Below are positions 55,028 to 63,938 of a stretch of 64,000 nt of DNA, piece by piece. Made by a program: the position numbers and the translations under genes. The notes under the pieces are model-generated. The model saw only the letters and a program-made list of their open reading frames with translations, ran no database searches and was not told the origin of the DNA. This DNA is from Mesorhizobium amorphae (GTDB lineage: Bacteria; Pseudomonadota; Alphaproteobacteria; Rhizobiales; Rhizobiaceae). Positions within the stretch are counted from its first letter, which is position 1. The number at the start of each line of letters is the position of its first letter. The stretch lies in NCBI RefSeq assembly GCF_014843845.1, contig NZ_JHQS01000008.1, positions 160,732 to 224,731 of the forward strand. The letters run 5' to 3'.

Positions 55028-56209
55028 TTACTTCGAGGCAGCCGGCGCGGTGCGGCTGTCGACGGCGACGACGACGCTGAGGCCTGCCCGCAGCCTGCCG
55101 GTCTTCAGGACGTCCGCCGGCACGTCGATGCGCACCGGGATACGCTGCACGACCTTGGTGAAGTTGCCGGTCGCGTTTTCCGGCGGCAGCAGCGAGAACA
55201 CGGCACCCGAGGCCGGCGCCAGCGACGACACCGTGCCCTCGAAATCCTGGCCGTCGGTCGCATCGACCGAAATCCTGACCTTTTCGCCGGGCACCAGCCG
55301 GGCAAGCTGCGTCTCCTTGAAGTTGGCGACGATGTAGAGCTTGTCCATCGGCACGATGACCGCGAGCTTCTGTCCGGGGCTGACAAGGTCGCCCTGCTCG
55401 ACCGAACGATTGCCGACGACGCCGTCATAGGGCGCCTTGAGCACGGTGAAGGAGAGGTCGCGTGCCGCCTTGTCGTGGCTGAGTTGCAGCGAGGCCAGCG
55501 TGCTGGCAGATTCGGCGCGCTGCGCCTCGAGCACGCCGATATTGGCCTGCGCCGCCGCGATCTGGGCGTCGGCACCGACAAGCGCGGCCTTGGCCTGATC
55601 GAGGGCGGTCTGGGCGTCGTCGAGCTGCGCCTGCGTGCCGACATGCGTCTTCAGCAATTGCGCCGCGCGCTGCTGGGCGCGACCGGCATTGTCGGCCGCG
55701 GCTTGATCGGCGGTCTTCTGCGCCTCAGCCTGCTGGAGCGAGGCCTGTGCAGCCTTAGTCTGCGCGTCTATGCGGTCGAGCGTCTTGCTCAAGGTGGCGA
55801 TCTGCGCCTCAGCCTGGGCTACGGCTATCTTGTAGTCGCCGGAATCGATCGTCAGCAGCGGGTCGCCGGCCTTGACCTGCTGGTTCTCGTTCACCTTGAC
55901 CTGGTCGACATAGCCGGAAATCTTCGGCGAGACGAACGCCATGTCGGCCTGGACATAGGCGTCGTCGGTTGAGATCATGAAGCGGCCGTCGGTCCAGTAA
56001 TCATAGCCGTACCAGGCGCCGGCGCCGAGCAATCCGAGCCCGATGATGGGCAAAAGCAGGGAGCGCACCGAGCGCTTCTTCTTCGCCGGCGCCTCGGCCG
56101 GTGCGTCGGTGACGGGCTGCAAGGGCACTTCCGGCGCTTCGGTCGACGGCGCGACCTTGGCATTGGGGAATGGACGGACTTCGGCGGTGACGGGCGCGTT
56201 CGAGGACAT
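55028..56209 (-). CDS. emrA: HlyD-family adaptor EmrA
   Basis: A 393-aa membrane-fusion protein with one N-terminal membrane helix (LLLPIIGLGLLGAGAWYGY) after a cytoplasmic tail of about 45 residues, two lipoyl halves (GYVDQVKVNENQQVKAGDPL and LKAPYDGVVGNRSVEQGDLV), a long coiled-coil hairpin (about 115-225) and a beta-barrel. It bridges EmrB and a TolC-type channel. It is divergent from the TetR gene at 56355; two identical operator-like sites lie in the gap. Confidence 0.94.
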   Translation of the reverse strand: MSSNAPVTAEVRPFPNAKVAPSTEAPEVPLQPVTDAPAEAPAKKKRSVRSLLLPIIGLGLLGAGAWYGYDYWTDGRFMISTDDAYVQADMAFVSPKISGYVDQVKVNENQQVKAGDPLLTIDSGDYKIAVAQAEAQIATLSKTLDRIDAQTKAAQASLQQAEAQKTADQAAADNAGRAQQRAAQLLKTHVGTQAQLDDAQTALDQAKAALVGADAQIAAAQANIGVLEAQRAESASTLASLQLSHDKAARDLSFTVLKAPYDGVVGNRSVEQGDLVSPGQKLAVIVPMDKLYIVANFKETQLARLVPGEKVRISVDATDGQDFEGTVSSLAPASGAVFSLLPPENATGNFTKVVQRIPVRIDVPADVLKTGRLRAGLSVVVAVDSRTAPAASK

Positions 56210-56251
56210 GATATCTCTCTATCGGACTATATAAGGGAAACCTGTTAGACT

Positions 56252-56328
56252 GAACCGTTCGGTTCGATATGGGCGTTGACTTAGCGCCAAAACGGGCCCA
56301 TATCAAGGGCAATCGAACCGTTCGGTTC
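56252..56328. promoter_or_regulatory. Twin TetR-type operators in the emrAB / tetR divergent region
   Basis: GAACCGTTCGGTTC occurs at 56252-56265 and 56315-56328, each with CGGTTC as mirror of GAACCG. Between them GATATGGGC (56266-56274) and GCCCATATC (56296-56304) form a further inverted repeat, with TTGACT (56276-56281) as candidate -35 for tetR and TTGATA (56306-56301, minus) for emrA. Binding at both sites would shut both promoters. Confidence 0.8.
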
Positions 56329-56354
56329 GAATTATTTTGCGAGGTGTGACTTTT

Positions 56355-57086
56355 ATGGCCGAAACACTATCCGACGCCGGCAAGGACCAGTGCGATGTGC
56401 TGGACAGCCTGCGTCGCGGTCGCCCGGCGGCCGGACAGGATCCGGTCAAACGCAGCCAGATCATCGAAGGCGCCCGCCGCGTCTTCATCGACAAGGGCTT
56501 CGAAGCCGCGTCGATGAACGACATCACGCGCGAGGCCGGTGTCTCCAAGGGCACGATCTACGTCTATTTCGCCAACAAGGAAGAGCTGTTCGAGGCGCTG
56601 ATCGAGGAAGAGCGCGGCACGATCTTCAAGAATATGTACGACATGCTCGACCGCGCCGACGATCTTCGCCAGACGCTGGTGAAGTTCGGCAAGGTGCTAT
56701 CGCTCAAGATCACATCGGCCAAGGTGATTCAGGCGCAGCGCACGGTGATCGGCGCGGCGGACAGGATACCCGACATGGGCGCGCGGTTTTACGAACGCGG
56801 CCCGAAACGCGGCCATGACAGGGTGGCGGCTTTTCTCAATGCCGCGATCGAACGCGGCCTGCTCAAGATCGACGATGTCGATCTTGCCGCCTATCAGTTC
56901 ACGGAACTGTGCCTGGCCGGCCTTTTCCGCCAATGCATGTTCGCCTACCGTACCAAGGCCCCGAGCCAGGAGGAAATCGACCATGTCGTCAGGTCGGGTG
57001 TCGCCATGTTCCTGAAGGCCTACGGCACCGAAAGGCTTGCCGAGGAAGAAAGCCACCAGATGATTGCGCTGGAGGCGAAGCGCTGA
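56355..57086 (+). CDS. TetR-family regulator of emrAB
   Basis: A 243-aa repressor. The helix-turn-helix is at about 35-85 (KRSQIIEGARRVFIDKGFEAA, MNDITREAGVSKGTIYVYFANKEELFEAL). The C-terminal domain resembles the TetR_C_33/AefR-like group (FYERGPKRGHDRVAAFLNAAI). It is divergent from emrAB, with twin operators between, so it most likely represses the pump and itself and is released by pump substrates. ATG 56355 has GAGG about 8 bases upstream. A family A stem-loop follows 8 bases after its stop. Confidence 0.92.
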   Translation: MAETLSDAGKDQCDVLDSLRRGRPAAGQDPVKRSQIIEGARRVFIDKGFEAASMNDITREAGVSKGTIYVYFANKEELFEALIEEERGTIFKNMYDMLDRADDLRQTLVKFGKVLSLKITSAKVIQAQRTVIGAADRIPDMGARFYERGPKRGHDRVAAFLNAAIERGLLKIDDVDLAAYQFTELCLAGLFRQCMFAYRTKAPSQEEIDHVVRSGVAMFLKAYGTERLAEEESHQMIALEAKR

Positions 57087-57094
57087 CTTGTTGG

Positions 57095-57139
57095 CGCAAT
57101 TCCGGACGGAAAACCGCTACGCACTTTTCCTGGAATTGC
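57095..57139 (-). repeat. Stem-loop repeat, family A, copy 3
   Basis: Inverted relative to copies 1 and 2: arms GCAATTCC / GGAATTGC with core AAAACCGCTACGCACTTTT. It fills the 54-bp gap between the convergent tetR (stop 57086) and engB (stop codon 57143-57141), one base from the engB stop. Confidence 0.9.
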
Positions 57140-57140
57140 T

Positions 57141-57800
57141 TTAGCCACCATTGGCGGCGAGCACGATCGCTGCGCGCAATTCCTCGAGGCCCTCGCTCTT
57201 CTCCGACGATGTCGCCAGAACGAACGGAAACGCTGCCGGCCGCTTCTTGATCTTGGCAAGCGTCTCCTCAATCAGCCGCGGCACGCCGGCCGCCTTGATC
57301 TTGTCGGTCTTGGTCAGCACGATCTGGTAGGACACAGCCGCCTTGTCGAGCAGCGACAGCACTTCGTCGTCCTTGGCCTTGATGCCGTGGCGGGCGTCGA
57401 TCAGCACATAGACGCGTTTCAGCGTCACGCGGCCCTTGAGATAGTCGAAAACCAGCTTCGTCCAGTCGTCGACCTTTTCCTTCGGCGCGCTCGCATAGCC
57501 GTAGCCCGGCATGTCGACCAGCGCCATCGGCGGCAGGTCGGTGCCTTCGCCAGAAAACCCGCCCGGTACGAAATAGTTGAGCTCCTGCGTCCGTCCCGGC
57601 GTGTTGGAGGTGCGCGCCAGCCCCTTCTGGTTGACCAGCGCGTTGATCAGCGACGACTTGCCGACATTCGAACGGCCGGCGAAGGCGATCTCCGGCGGCC
57701 CCTCCGGCGGCAGGAATTTCATCGCCGGCACGCCGCGGATGAAGATCCAGGCCTGCGTGAACAGTTCGGGAGCGATCACGGTCTTGTCCAGGGCGTTCAA
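57141..57800 (-). CDS. engB: Ribosome-biogenesis GTPase EngB (YihA/YsxC)
   Basis: A 219-aa small GTPase needed for large-subunit assembly. G1 is GRSNVGKSS (42-50), G2 lies in [10 protein letters not shown]3 is DMPGYGYA and G4 is TKTDK. The start is TTG 57800, which overlaps the stop of the upstream acetyltransferase gene (TTGA) and gives the normal family N-terminus ([23 protein letters not shown], in two parts). The next ATG would cut into the fold. Coupling to an unrelated acetyltransferase is unusual. Confidence 0.94.
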   Translation of the reverse strand: MNALDKTVIAPELFTQAWIFIRGVPAMKFLPPEGPPEIAFAGRSNVGKSSLINALVNQKGLARTSNTPGRTQELNYFVPGGFSGEGTDLPPMALVDMPGYGYASAPKEKVDDWTKLVFDYLKGRVTLKRVYVLIDARHGIKAKDDEVLSLLDKAAVSYQIVLTKTDKIKAAGVPRLIEETLAKIKKRPAAFPFVLATSSEKSEGLEELRAAIVLAANGG

Positions 57801-58435
57801 ACGGCGGCCTCCAGCCGGGCAATGTCTGCGCCCCTGATGGCATTGAGGTTGCGGCTGATCTTGTCTACCGGCCAGTTCCACCATGCCGCCATCAGCAGCC
57901 GCCGGACTGTCTTGTCGTCGAAGCGCATTTTCACCACCTTGGCCGCATTTCCGGCAACGATCGCATAGGGCGGCACGTCGTGCGTGACAACCGACTTTGC
58001 CGCAACGATGGCGCCATGGCCGATCGTCACACCGGGCATTATCACCGCGTCCATGCCGATCCATACATCATTGCCGAGCACCGTGTCGCCGCGTATTTCC
58101 TTCGACCATGTCCTTGGGTCGAAACCCTCTTCCCAGCCATGGCCGAAGATGTTGAACGGATAGGTCGAGAAGCCGGACATGGCGTGGTTGGCGCCGTTCA
58201 TGATGAAGCGCGCGCCCTCGGCGATGGCGCAGAACTTGCCGATGATCAGTCTGTCGCCGATGAACGGGTAGTGGTGCAGCACGCAGCGCTCGGCAAATTT
58301 GTCGGGCCCGTCCGGGTCGTCATAATAGGTGAAGTCGCCGATTTCGATGTTCGGCGCGTTGACCAGCCCTTTCAGGAAACCGACGCGCATATGCATCGGG
58401 ATCGGATGCTTGATGTTTGGGTTGGGTCCGCTCAT
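57797..58435 (-). CDS. CatB-like hexapeptide O-acetyltransferase (Vat group)
   Basis: A 212-aa left-handed beta-helix acetyltransferase of the xenobiotic/streptogramin (Vat) or CatB type. Hexapeptide repeats surround [21 protein letters not shown] with the catalytic-His position, then [30 protein letters not shown] and the [14 protein letters not shown] cap. It could inactivate an antibiotic or modify a sugar. ATG 58435 has GGAG 7 bases upstream. It sits between yidC and engB and overlaps engB, so it is a newcomer to a housekeeping operon or its new promoter-proximal gene. Confidence 0.9.
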   Translation of the reverse strand: MSGPNPNIKHPIPMHMRVGFLKGLVNAPNIEIGDFTYYDDPDGPDKFAERCVLHHYPFIGDRLIIGKFCAIAEGARFIMNGANHAMSGFSTYPFNIFGHGWEEGFDPRTWSKEIRGDTVLGNDVWIGMDAVIMPGVTIGHGAIVAAKSVVTHDVPPYAIVAGNAAKVVKMRFDDKTVRRLLMAAWWNWPVDKISRNLNAIRGADIARLEAAV

Positions 58436-58795
58436 GGCCTGGCTCCGTATCATCTCGGGCAGGTCCAAAATAGCGTGATTTGGGGCGAGATAAACCGGGG
58501 TCCCGCGAAGGACGACAGGACCCCGGTCGCCGGGACGGCCTCCCAAACACCGGCGCGTCTGCGCCGGAAGCCGTCACCGTGGCGTGGTGTCTTGCCGCGA
58601 CTGATAACATGACGATCGGCAAAACCCCTTCGCCGCTTCCCTCGAGACGGCGTGCCGCCGCGCGCTGCGAGGTCGCAACACAACAGCTACGGCGCGCGGC
58701 GAGCCGGAGTTTCGCCGGTTACAGAATGTGATCCGGCAGCAAAAACCCCGGACGAACCGGGGTTTTCGAAACCTTGTGGGGGTCGGGGGCGCCCG
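58436..58795. other. Intergenic region with two hairpins between yidC and acetyltransferase
   Basis: A 360-bp stretch without a gene. CCGGGGTCC (58497-58505) and GGACCCCGG (58520-58528) form a perfect 9-bp stem with a 14-base loop. The yidC terminator is at 58741-58766. The middle part (58600-58730) carries nothing I can name. Confidence 0.55.
58741..58766 (-). terminator. Rho-independent terminator after yidC
   Basis: AAAACCCCGG (58742-58751), loop ACGAA, CCGGGGTTTT (58757-58766), with A/T runs at both ends so it can act in both directions. It lies 30 bases below the yidC stop, which separates yidC from the acetyltransferase-engB unit. Confidence 0.85.
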
Positions 58796-60610
58796 CTATT
58801 CCGCGGGCGAGGGTTTCTTGCGGAACAACGCCACCAGATTGTCCCATAGCTCGATCTTGGCGCCCTGGCGCTTCATGATCACGCCTTGCTGCAGGATCGA
58901 CAGCAGGTTGTTCCAGGCCCAGTAGATGACCAGGCCGGCGGGGAAGCCCGCCATCATGAAGGTGAAGATCACCGGCATCCAGGTGAAGATCGCGGCCTGC
59001 GTCGGGTCCGGCGGCGTCGGGTTCATGCGCATCTGCAGGAACATGGTGATGCCCATGACCAGCGGCCAAACGCCGATCATCAACATATGCGGCAGCGTGA
59101 TCGGAATGAGACCGAACAGGTTGAACAGCGATGTCGGATCGGGTGCGGCCAGATCCTGGATCCAGCCGAAGAACGGTGCGTGCCGCATCTCGATGGTGAT
59201 GTAGAGCACCTTGTAGAGCGCGAAGAACACCGGGATCTGCAGCGCCACCGGCCAGCAGCCGGCGATCGGATTGATCTTCTCCGTCTTGTAGAGCTCCATC
59301 ATCGCCTGCTGCTGCTTCATCTTGTCGTCCGCGTATTTCTCGCGGATCTCGAGCATCTTCGGCTGCACCTTCTTCATGTTCGCCATCGACGCGTAGGACT
59401 TGTTGGCGAGCGGGAAGAAGATGGCCTTGACGACGACGGTGGTGGCGAGGATGGCCAGGCCGAAATTGCCGAAGAATTTGTAGAGCGTGTCGATCAGCCA
59501 GAACATCGGCTTGGTGATGAAGTGGAACCAGCCCCAGTCGATCAGCAGGTCGAACCGCTTGATGTTGCGATCCTCGGCATAGGCATTGATCTTGGCCACT
59601 TCCTTGGCGCCGGCGAAGACCTCGGTCTCGACGGTTGCCGACTGGCCGGCGTCGACATTGATCGGGTCGGTCAGGAAGTCGGACTGGTAGCGATGCCGGC
59701 CATCCTCGAAATAGGCATAGCGTGGCTGGAACGGTTGCTTCTCGGTCGGCACCAGCGTCACCGCCCAGTACTTGTCGGTGATGCCGAGCCAGCCGTCGGT
59801 CGACTTGCCCGGCTGGAACTGCTTGTCCTTTTCGATGGACGCGTATTTGTGTTCCTGCAGGCCTTCCGTACCGGTGAAGCCGATCAGGCCCTCATGCAGC
59901 ACATAGATGCTGGCGACGGCCGGCTTGTCGAAGCGGGTGACGCGGCCGTAGTTGAACAGCGAGACGGCGGTGGCGCCGGAATTCTGCACCGTATCGGAAA
60001 CGGTGAACATGTAGTTGTTGTCGACCGAGAAGGTGCGCTTGAAGGTCAGGCCCTTGTCGTTCGAATAGGTCAGCGTTACCGGCGTCGCCGGCGTCAGCGT
60101 TGCATTGCCGTCAACCTTCCACACCGTGTCCGCGCCCGGCACCGCGCCGGTCTTGTCGTTGCCGACAAAGCCGATCTCGGCAAAATAGCCATTGGGCAGC
60201 ACCGACGGGTTGAGCAGTTCGATCTCCGGCGAATTCTTGTCGACCGTTTCCGTGTAGTGCTTGAGCTTGAGGTCGTCGAGGCGCGCGCCGGTGAGGTTGA
60301 TCGAGCCCTCGAGGCTCGGCGTGTCGATCTTGACGCGCGCCGTCGCCGCCAGCGCCTGCTCGCGGCTGGCCGCCGTGACGGCTTCGCCGCCGGGCGCGTT
60401 GGGAATGGCGCCCTGCGGCGGCACCGGCGTTCCGGCAGCACCTGGATTGGCGCCTTCGGCGGCCTTCTTCTGCTCAGCCACCCGCTGCTCTTCGATGCGG
60501 GCCGCCTCGCGCTGGGCTTCGACGCGCGGGTTCATGTAGAACACCTGCCAAAGCGTCAGGATCAGCACCGACAGCGCGATGGTGATGAAGAAGTTACGAT
60601 TGTTTTCCAT
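58796..60610 (-). CDS. yidC: Membrane protein insertase YidC
   Basis: A 604-aa inner-membrane insertase/chaperone. The N-terminal helix (NFFITIALSVLILTLWQVFY) is followed by a periplasmic domain of about 330 residues and the five-helix core (WGWFHFITKPMFWLIDTLYKF, GCWPVALQIPVFFALYKVLY, and the QAAIFTWMPVIFTFMMAGFPAGLVIYWAWNN region, in parts). The conserved core Arg lies in the IREKYADDKMKQQQ loop zone. AAGGGC precedes the ATG. It follows rnpA by 14 bases, the normal rpmH-rnpA-yidC order. Confidence 0.97.
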   Translation of the reverse strand: MENNRNFFITIALSVLILTLWQVFYMNPRVEAQREAARIEEQRVAEQKKAAEGANPGAAGTPVPPQGAIPNAPGGEAVTAASREQALAATARVKIDTPSLEGSINLTGARLDDLKLKHYTETVDKNSPEIELLNPSVLPNGYFAEIGFVGNDKTGAVPGADTVWKVDGNATLTPATPVTLTYSNDKGLTFKRTFSVDNNYMFTVSDTVQNSGATAVSLFNYGRVTRFDKPAVASIYVLHEGLIGFTGTEGLQEHKYASIEKDKQFQPGKSTDGWLGITDKYWAVTLVPTEKQPFQPRYAYFEDGRHRYQSDFLTDPINVDAGQSATVETEVFAGAKEVAKINAYAEDRNIKRFDLLIDWGWFHFITKPMFWLIDTLYKFFGNFGLAILATTVVVKAIFFPLANKSYASMANMKKVQPKMLEIREKYADDKMKQQQAMMELYKTEKINPIAGCWPVALQIPVFFALYKVLYITIEMRHAPFFGWIQDLAAPDPTSLFNLFGLIPITLPHMLMIGVWPLVMGITMFLQMRMNPTPPDPTQAAIFTWMPVIFTFMMAGFPAGLVIYWAWNNLLSILQQGVIMKRQGAKIELWDNLVALFRKKPSPAE

Positions 60611-60624
60611 CGAAAGCCCTTGGC

Positions 60625-60978
60625 CTATCGTGTTCCGCGCAGTCGGCGTGAGAGTTCGGCCTTCAACTGGCCGAACGGAATGGTAAGCACATCTTCACGC
60701 CCGACGATGACATAGTCATTGCCGGGCGCCATGTCATCGGCCGCATGCGTGCGCACGGCTTCCCTGAGCCGCCGCCTGACGCGGTTGCGGACGACCGCAT
60801 TGCCGACCTTCTTGGTGACGGTGTAGCCGACGCGCGGCGCAAGGTCGTCGCCACGGTCGAGAACTTCAACGAGAAAAAGCCGCCCGCGCCGCTTTTCACC
60901 GCGGCGGACGGCCAGAAAATCCGCGCGCTTCAGAAGCCGCTTGGGATTTGGTCCCACTGGCTTGCCGGTTGCGGGCAA
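60625..60978 (-). CDS. rnpA: Ribonuclease P protein component
   Basis: A 117-aa basic protein that helps RNase P RNA trim tRNA 5' ends. The RNR motif is in [20 protein letters not shown], with the [16 protein letters not shown]-terminal part. The start is uncertain: TTG 60978 ([10 protein letters not shown]) fits the rpmH gap of 16 bases and the usual length, while the frame is open further upstream over rpmH. It lies between rpmH and yidC, as in most bacteria. Confidence 0.92.
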   Translation of the reverse strand: MPATGKPVGPNPKRLLKRADFLAVRRGEKRRGRLFLVEVLDRGDDLAPRVGYTVTKKVGNAVVRNRVRRRLREAVRTHAADDMAPGNDYVIVGREDVLTIPFGQLKAELSRRLRGTR

Positions 60979-60994
60979 CGATCTCGTCTTCCGT

Positions 60995-61129
60995 TCAGGC
61001 GCTGAGCCGCTTGCGGCCGCGGTTGCGGCGAGCTGCGACGACGCCGCGACCACCCTTGGTGGCCATGCGGGCACGGAAACCGTGCCGGCGCTTGCGGACG
61101 AGTTTAGACGGTTGGTAGGTACGCTTCAT
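60995..61129 (-). CDS. rpmH: 50S ribosomal protein L34
   Basis: A 44-aa protein starting [20 protein letters not shown] and ending NRGRKRLSA, an unmistakable L34. It is the first gene of rpmH-rnpA-yidC. The 275-bp region upstream (to 61404), shared with the divergent sensor kinase, must hold its promoter. There is no strong Shine-Dalgarno before the ATG (ATTAAAACAA). Confidence 0.97.
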   Translation of the reverse strand: MKRTYQPSKLVRKRRHGFRARMATKGGRGVVAARRNRGRKRLSA

Positions 61130-61404
61130 TTGTTTTAATACCGCGGGGTGCGGCCCTTCTTGATTCTGTCACTGTGTAACAGGAGCTTTGCCGGGCCGGT
61201 TTAGGCGCGATCGAAACCGCGCCGGGACGAATGGCCCGAGCGTGAGCGGGCTTATAGAAAGAAGGGTTTTGGAAGTCAATCCGGGGCAGCGGGCCGGGTT
61301 GTCGCGGTCTTTCGGGCGACCATATTTGATCGCCCAAGGATGAAATTGGCAAAAAAGCCGCAATCGCCTAATCTTGGCTGTTCAAGTGTTTGTGAAGACG
61401 CTGC

Positions 61405-62892
61405 ATGAGTGAAGCCCTAGCCACGGACGAAAAAGCCGGACCGGTGACCACCGCCGCCCGTACGGTGCCGCTGTCGCGTGGGCTGTCGACCAAGCTTCTC
61501 CTGCTCACCATCGTCTTCGTGCTCTTGGCCGAAGTCCTGATTTTCCTGCCCTGGATCGCCAGCTACCGGTTGAGCTGGCTGAAGGAGAGGCTGGGCACGG
61601 CGGCCGCGGTATCGGTCGTGCTGGTGCAGGGCGAGCCCAATTCGCTGTCGCGCACCGCCCAGAACGACGTGCTGATGGCGATCGGCGCCAAGGCGATCGC
61701 CGTGCGCGACGGCGGCGTCTCCAGGCTCCTGGTGGTGTCCGACATGCCGCCGCAGGTCGACGAGCACATCGACATCGCCAGTGTCGGCCTGGTCGAGGGC
61801 ATGAGAGGTGCACTCGACACGCTGTTCTTCGGCGGCAATCGCATGCTGCGCGTTTTCGGGCCGGTGGGCGAGAGCGACAAGGAATTCGAGCTGATCATGC
61901 CCGACTACGCCTTGCGCAACGCCATGCTCATCTATTCGCGCAACGTCGCCTTCGTCTCGCTGCTGATCTCGCTGTTCACCGCCATGCTCGTCTATGCCGC
62001 GATCGACCTGATCATGATCGGCCCGATCCGCACCATGACCCGTTCGATGCTGTCCTTCTCCGAGGCACCCGATGACCCCGGGCGGATCATTCGTCCGGCC
62101 GCCCGCGCCGACGAGATCGGCGTTGCCGAGCGCGAGCTGTCGCAGATGCAGGAACGGCTGCAGAAGATGCTGACCGAGCAGAAGCACCTCGCCGATCTCG
62201 GCCTCGCCGTGTCGAAGATCAATCACGACATGCGCAACATCCTCGCCTCCGCGCAGCTGATCTCGGACCGCTTGCGGCAGGTGAAAGATCCAACCGTGCA
62301 GGCCTTCGCGCCAAAATTGCTGCGCGCGCTTGACCGCGCCGTGTCCTATTCCGAAGGCGTGCTGGCCTATGGCCGCACCCAGGAGCCGCCACCCTCGCGC
62401 CGGCGGCTGCGGCTGCGCCAGCTGGTCGAGGACGTGCACGGCCTGCTCGACATCGAGGAAGGCATCGAGTTCGTCAATGCCGTCGAGCTGGCCTTCGAGG
62501 TCGACGCCGATTCCGACCAGCTGTTCCGCGTGCTCACCAATCTTTGCCGCAACGCCGTGCAGGCGATGGCGGCGGACACCGAGGACGCCGTGGTGCGCCG
62601 GCTGGCGGTATCGGCCGAGCGCATGGGCAGCGTCAGCCGCATCACCGTCACCGACACCGGCCCCGGCCTGCCCCCGAAGGCGCGCGAGAACCTGTTCGCG
62701 GCGTTCCGCGGCTCGGCCCGCAGCGGCGGCACCGGCCTCGGCCTGGCCATCGCCTACGAGCTGATCCGCGCCCATGGCGGCACGGTGGAGCTGGTAGAGA
62801 GCATTGGCGGCCGCACCACCTTCGCCGTCACCATCCCCGACCAGCCGGTCCGGTTCGACCAGGCTCGCGGCAGCCTGCGCCGCCCGGCCTGA
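61405..62892 (+). CDS. Membrane sensor histidine kinase
   Basis: A 495-aa two-component sensor. Membrane helices at about 28-50 and 178-205 flank a periplasmic sensor domain of about 125 residues. A HAMP region follows (GPIRTMTRSMLSF). The phosphorylated His is H274 in SKINHDMRNILASAQ. The ATPase has N-box NLCRNAVQAM, G1 DTGPGLP and G2 GGTGLGLAIAYEL. No response regulator gene is adjacent, so it is an orphan. The signal is unknown. It is divergent from rpmH, and a degenerate family A repeat begins about 8 bases after its stop. Confidence 0.92.
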   Translation: MSEALATDEKAGPVTTAARTVPLSRGLSTKLLLLTIVFVLLAEVLIFLPWIASYRLSWLKERLGTAAAVSVVLVQGEPNSLSRTAQNDVLMAIGAKAIAVRDGGVSRLLVVSDMPPQVDEHIDIASVGLVEGMRGALDTLFFGGNRMLRVFGPVGESDKEFELIMPDYALRNAMLIYSRNVAFVSLLISLFTAMLVYAAIDLIMIGPIRTMTRSMLSFSEAPDDPGRIIRPAARADEIGVAERELSQMQERLQKMLTEQKHLADLGLAVSKINHDMRNILASAQLISDRLRQVKDPTVQAFAPKLLRALDRAVSYSEGVLAYGRTQEPPPSRRRLRLRQLVEDVHGLLDIEEGIEFVNAVELAFEVDADSDQLFRVLTNLCRNAVQAMAADTEDAVVRRLAVSAERMGSVSRITVTDTGPGLPPKARENLFAAFRGSARSGGTGLGLAIAYELIRAHGGTVELVESIGGRTTFAVTIPDQPVRFDQARGSLRRPA

Positions 62893-62899
62893 CCGAAAC

Positions 62900-62949
62900 G
62901 AATTCCAGGAAACCAGGAAAGGTGCGCGACGGCTTTCCGCCCGCAATCT
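62900..62949 (+). repeat. Stem-loop repeat, family A, degenerate copy 4
   Basis: AATTCCAGGAAACCAGGAAA then GGTGCGCGACGGCTTTCCG and CCCGCAATCTGC. The core is recognisable but CCAGGAAA is duplicated and the outer arms no longer pair well. It begins about 8 bases after the sensor-kinase stop. Confidence 0.55.
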
Positions 62950-63110
62950 GCAGGAACAGGCAGCCGGTCAAATCGCCTGCCCGAAATGCCTGCGACAAAA
63001 CTTTTGCCGGATCGGCTTGCTTTTCGGAAATTCAGTCGCTAGGGAACACGTCTCGTCGCGACCGGTCGTCACGATCGGATCGCGGGGCTATGCAAAGCAT
63101 GGCCTGTTGC

Positions 63111-63187
63111 GCGCCCGTAGCTCAGCTGGATAGAGCACCAGACTACGAATCTGGGGGTCAGGAGTTCGAATCTCTTCGGGCGCGCCA
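63111..63187 (+). tRNA. tRNA-Arg(ACG)
   Basis: A complete cloverleaf: acceptor GCGCCCG / CGGGCGC, D arm GCTCAGCTGGATAGAGC, anticodon stem CCAGA / TCTGG with loop CTACGAA (anticodon ACG at 63145-63147, read as ICG after deamination), a 5-base variable loop, T arm AGGAG-TTCGAAT-CTCTT, discriminator G and encoded CCA (63185-63187). It reads CGU/CGC/CGA arginine codons. Confidence 0.97.
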
Positions 63188-63189
63188 AC

Positions 63190-63548
63190 TATCCTCCTAC
63201 CCCGACCGCAGTCACCTCTTCGTGCCAGTCATTCGGCGCGAAACACGCGGATCATCCTAAGCCGCCCCCCGATCGTAATCCGGAGATGGAGCCAGTGACG
63301 TCAAGGCGCCGGCTCCAACGATTACGCAGCGAAACGACCAAAGGTCGCGCAGACTGGCTGGTCGCGTCGGTATTCGGACCGAAACCGGAGGCCCTGCGTT
63401 TGGCCCGTCCGGCGGGACAGTTGCGCCAAGGCCGGCGTATGGTTGGCGAGGGGTCCTTTCGTCCGCCGCATCGCCAGACGATGATCACCGCACTGCCGCA
63501 AAAGAGGCGCAACATTTCCCGATCAGCTGATGATTGGAGGAATGATAG
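63190..63548 (+). other. Gene-poor region after tRNA-Arg
   Basis: A 359-bp stretch with no convincing gene; open frames on both strands have poor composition and no ribosome-binding sites. Regions 3' of tRNA genes often serve as integration sites, but I found no repeat of the tRNA 3' end within the window. The promoter of the gene at 63549 should lie in its last part. Confidence 0.5.
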
Positions 63549-63938
63549 ATGAGGCGCGAGGTAGTTCTTGGCGTATTGACTGCGGCCAATTTGGTTTTGC
63601 TCTTGGGAATCGGGTTGACGCAAGTTTTGCCGGCGACCGCACAGGGCGGCATGGGCATCCTTCGCGGCAGCGCCTTCGAACTCGTGGACCCCCGGGGGCG
63701 GGTGCGCGCCAGCCTGTCCATCCAGCCCGAGGTCGAAGGGGCGAGCGAAACCGTGCTGTTCCGGCTGATCCACCCCAACGGCCAGCCCTCGGTAAAGATC
63801 AGTGCTTCGATGACCGGAGCGGGCTTAAGCTTCGTCGGAGGCGACGACGAGAGCTACATTATCCTCGAAGCGGACGGGCCCGAAAGCCGGCTCAAGATGG
63901 TGGAGCAGGGCGGGCGCGAGCACCTGGTCTCGCCCTAG
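63549..63938 (+). CDS. Small exported or membrane-anchored protein of unknown function
   Basis: A 129-aa protein with an N-terminal signal or anchor (VVLGVLTAANLVLLLGIGL, possible cut after ATA-QGG). The rest is beta-rich: AFELVDPRGRVRASLSIQPE, VLFRLIHPNGQPSVKISASM, and LSFVGGDDESYIILEADGPESRL, which look like two or three related strands-turn units containing D/N-P-x-G-x. I do not recognise a family. GGAGG lies 9 bases before the ATG. It is the last gene of the window, and its neighbours on the right are not visible. Confidence 0.75.
   Translation: MRREVVLGVLTAANLVLLLGIGLTQVLPATAQGGMGILRGSAFELVDPRGRVRASLSIQPEVEGASETVLFRLIHPNGQPSVKISASMTGAGLSFVGGDDESYIILEADGPESRLKMVEQGGREHLVSP

Noticed and set aside
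53342..55972. An 876-codon open frame on the plus strand opposite emrB and emrA.
   Set aside because: The opposite strand encodes two clear transport proteins with all family motifs; this frame is a His/Arg/Asp-rich shadow.
63252..63773. A 173-codon minus-strand frame after tRNA-Arg.
   Set aside because: It overlaps the signal-peptide gene at 63549, has no ribosome-binding site and no recognisable domain.
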